From Dreissena polymorpha (taxonomy: Eukaryota; Mollusca; Bivalvia; Myida; Dreissenidae), in contig NC_068357.1 of assembly GCF_020536995.1 (NCBI RefSeq), positions 68,570,230 to 68,634,229 on the forward strand: a stretch of DNA of 64,000 bases. The letters run 5' to 3'. Below the pieces are notes generated by a model. The model made no database searches and was not told the origin of the DNA. It saw only the letters and a list, made by a program, of their open reading frames with translations. A program made the translations under genes and the position numbers. Positions 60,801 through 64,000 of the stretch are shown here, piece by piece (the stretch's first letter is position 1; every line of letters starts with the position of its first letter).

Positions 60801-62760
60801 GGTTTATGAAAAAACGGAAACTAATCTTTAATATAAAAAATTTTCCCAGCTTTATCATGTGAGATTTGTCAGGAGGACAAAGAACACACTATTTGTTTAA
60901 TCGCGTGATGAGTTATCCTCTTGATATCTAGAACATTCATTTGGGACATGCTCTGTGAAAAGGGGATTTAATACATGTACGAAAAGTATCATCCCGGATT
61001 AGCCTGTGCAGTTCGCACAGTGTAATCAGGGACGACACTTACCGCTTTTATGTTTTTTTTTTGTTCACAGAAACACTCTTGTGCTCAAAAATCCAGTTCA
61101 GACAAAAGTGTTGTCCCTGATTAGGCGTTAAGTGTCGCACATGCATAGTTAAGTGTCGCACATGCATTACACCCCATTTTCAAAGAGCACAGCTCATTTG
61201 GATTTACTTGCGTTCATTTGTTTATCAAATTTATGCGTAAACAACCTGAATTTTATTAACAAGTTTCTTTACTACACTTGCAGGTAGTAATTAAAAAATA
61301 CATGTATATATAAAGTGCTTTCATCAAAAGACAATAAATAACTGTAAATTTGACAGGTTATACAGAGAATGGTTGAGTAGTAAAAGACAAAACATCAAAT
61401 ACAAAATATTAAAATTAAATAGAATTTTTTTCACACAAATTGATACAAAGTAACAGACGAGTGATGCTGATGTTTTAAATTACGCGTACGTTTTATAATC
61501 AATTCATCTACTAACATTTGTCTGTGAATGGCAAATATTTCAGCAATTGTAGCTGTTGGGATATTGTACAAGCTTAAGCCGAGTATTTATGTAATTTATA
61601 TCTAACTAAACAAAATATAGCAATTTGTATGAAGTTCACAAAGCACTGACGGTTGACCAACATTAGCAAGTACAATTTAAATAGTTAAAAAGTATTTTTA
61701 TATCTGGACAGATAAAGTTTCAGTTACATTTAAAGTGCGTTGCTGTTCAATTGTTTTTTTGCAAAGATATCTAAAAAAAAATATTTCAGGTTGATATGAC
61801 TTGTATCAAATATTTCTACATTTTTTTTTACTCGGGGTATATATTTAGATTATTAGCAATACAGTGCCAATAGTGAAATACTCGAACAGCGGATGTTAAA
61901 TTTTAAAGGATATTCAAAATAATAAGCTGTGGTCATAAGCATAACACATGCCCCTCGTTTTACATTAAACTCAATCGAAGTCGAGAACAAATTGAATTTC
62001 ATTGTAGATGAACAATCTACTATCTCTGTCAAATAAAGCATAAACAAGTTTTACATTTTAGAAAGAATCTTAAACTCAAATCTTAACATAAATGTATACA
62101 CTTATAGACAATAAAAACAAACAAACATTTGTAGATGTTTAATTTATCGCTTAATACGAATTTGTGATTTGAAGGCAAATAAACCCTATCAGCTACGACA
62201 TATCGACATAAAAGAACGAACCAATATGATGATAAAACAATTTTACTACAGGTATTGAAATCATCGATTAAAAGCACGCTTCTCTAGTTAAAAGTTAAAC
62301 AGCGGCAGTTGATATTAAAACCTTGACAGTAGAATATACTATATAAATGTTACATCCTAATTACCGGAATTTGACTTAACACTCAAACCGTCGTTTTCGT
62401 CTGTAACCGAGTCTCTCATTGTTAACAGAGTCAAACAACAGTTAAGCAAAACTTATTCTCACTTCAGGCTGGGTTTTTGGGAACGATTCCAATACCACGT
62501 TTATTCTAAGGCCTTTATCGGTGCCACATTAATTTCGTGCTCGTTGATGACACTAGTCTTCTAAAACATAATGAAGTATCTAAATATATTTGCAAGTAAA
62601 CTCAACATTTATCTAAAACACAAACAATTAAAACTGTTGTACATGAATGTTCATATTTTATAATGCGCAAAATAAAACATACATATTTTACACAGCAAAG
62701 GTCAATTGTTGTTTTTCATATGCTCAATATTTCAACGCATTTATATATAATTATTTTCAT
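57872..62760 (-). repeat. Inter-gene spacer, right arm of the inverted duplication
   Basis: Reverse complement of 1-5956, joining copy C (upstream on this strand) to copy B. It lacks both TTAA elements. It keeps the palindromic repeat (about 60944-61197) and the TATA block (rc of about 58505-58515). Small indels and a few per cent substitutions separate the arms. I see no gene in it. Confidence 0.88.
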
Positions 62761-62770
62761 ATAGAAAACA

Positions 62771-63771
62771 TTAAGAAAGCATAGAGACTAATATATATAT
62801 ATATATTACGTTTTTGTAGGCCTTGTATTTTCCCGGTTGTGATGATATCAGGTGGCCTTTCCAGACACGCCGCAAGCATGGGAAGATGTACTCATCACAT
62901 GTTAAATCTCCTCTGGCGCTTCCTAAGTAACAAACGTGAGCCGCGCTATTTGAAAACGGTGGTTAATTCATGTGCGTAAAGTGTCGCCCTATATGAGCAT
63001 GCGCAGTCTGCAAAGCCTGACCAGGGAGGTCATTTATCGCATTAACCGAATTTTCGTTAAAACGACATTTCCTTTAAACAAATTTTTGAAGCGAAAAGTG
63101 TAATCTGGTACGACAATTTACGAACAGAGGGCGGTTGATATATATTGTATTGTACAACAATCAAATTCTTTTATAATGCATACAATAATGTTTGTTCCGG
63201 ATAAACAAACATACCCTTTGAATTTAAATTGATAGACATTTTTCAAGGCTTTTGGTTAAAAAAAGCTTTGCCATTCAAACATATGTTGAACAATATATAA
63301 CTGATTTCTTTTCAAAGTCTAATTTCTCAACAACAATACATACATTCCCAATTGTATGCTCACATAACCGGATAAAAAATATTTGTTGACACCTTATTAT
63401 GTTTAAAGTCTCTAAGTAACTTTAACTTTCAACGTCTCGTGTATGTTCACAAACTATGTTTCAAACTAACTAGAACATTGGCGTGAATTAGCCTCACTTC
63501 ACGGTCGATATATTCGTGCATATAAGAATTACTTACCTGCACATGTTACGTTTAGATCCACTCTAGTTTGTTGCACGTCTATTTTATGTAAGAGTAAATA
63601 TGCCGATAGGTACGTTAACTTTGTTATTTTCAACTTTGATTATTCTACTCACCTGTACAAATGCTAATCAGGATGCCACTCACAATTGTGATAATTGTAC
63701 CAATCAGCCCAAAGTAAACATAGGACACGTCATAAATTGCAAGCTGCGAACCATCTATATGCTTAGACATC
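62771..63771 (-). CDS. SLC5-family symporter copy C, last two exons (partial)
   Basis: Exon 14 (63653-63771, 119 bases as in copy A) reads QMSKHIDGSQLAIYDVSYVY and on through GILISICT. Exon 15 (62771-62922) reads GSARGDLTCDEYIFPCLRRV and on. Both have proper splice sites. The C-terminus departs from copy A after YKNV: an (AT)n run changes the tail to IYIYILVSML and moves the stop. Earlier exons lie beyond 64000. Nothing seen here is broken, so the copy may be functional. The intron carries the same palindromic repeat as copy A. The stretch 63772-64000 is intron 13 ending in an (ATC)n run. Confidence 0.82.
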
Positions 63772-64000
63772 CTAAAAGAAACAATTTCGCCATTAAGTGA
63801 TATACACGTGTCATGCGAAAATGGCTCCGATGCCGTATGCGGCCTGAATGGCAAGACGGGCCTGGAGCTACGCTGGTTGCACGATGCATTATACAACTTT
63901 CGGCATGAGGCGGCTAATTTGCATTCCTATGTTCTCATACATATTTGAAAACATACACAACATTAAAAAATCATCATCATCATCATCATCATTTTCATCA

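Noticed and set aside
1-64000. LTR-type, Polinton-like or other virus-like remnants
   Set aside because: I looked for long direct repeats with internal polyprotein-like frames and for capsid or envelope-like sequence, and saw none.

Overview
The window is eukaryotic, AT-rich and full of introns and short inverted-repeat transposons. Several dispersed repeats (a hairpin element with a GATGAGACGCC core, a palindromic GTGTCGTCCC element, a TTAA element with a tRNA-like core) are, from memory, of kinds common in bivalve molluscs. I therefore read it as bivalve nuclear DNA, possibly a dreissenid-like clam; the species call is inference. No LTR-type or other capsid- or envelope-bearing element was recognised.

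Backbone. The locus is an amplified cluster of a sodium/solute symporter gene of the SLC5 family (closest in feel to SLC5A8/A12/A6). Copy A (22529-34109, + strand, 15 exons, 589 codons) is intact. Copy B (54093-57334, - strand) keeps only exons 1-3 and is broken. Copy C (62771-63771, - strand) shows its last two exons and continues past the window. A spacer of about 5 kb precedes A (1-5956), lies between C and B in reverse (57872-62760), and begins again after A (34285-34785). So a tandem gene-spacer array also exists as an inverted duplication. Its arms are about 1-25.36 kb (less the insertions) and 54.09-62.76 kb, with about 29 kb between them.

Insertions. Because the two arms are paralogous, each serves as an empty site for the other. 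The left arm carries two TTAA-flanked elements (1082-1591, 1850-2392) and one 16,044-bp element (5957-22000) that the right arm lacks. The right arm carries a TA-flanked element (55659-56500) that the left lacks. The 16-kb element is the main discovery. Its ends match (AGGTGCG...CGCACCT), it is flanked by a 9-bp direct repeat (acattttta), its terminal inverted repeats are made of a 75-bp satellite, and its 8.4-kb core holds a complete-looking two-exon alpha-1,3-fucosyltransferase gene. A second, fully palindromic foldback element (7353-12667) is nested in its left repeat.

Central stretch (34.8-54.1 kb). This is an unrelated region with a decayed Harbinger transposase (35.76-36.2 kb) and a PIF/Harbinger-like element (39.03-43.37 kb) that carries a seven-exon Myb/SANT-like gene and only the first exon of a transposase. 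It also holds several short foldback repeats, two tracts of GGGTACG simple repeat, and long stretches in which I see no gene.
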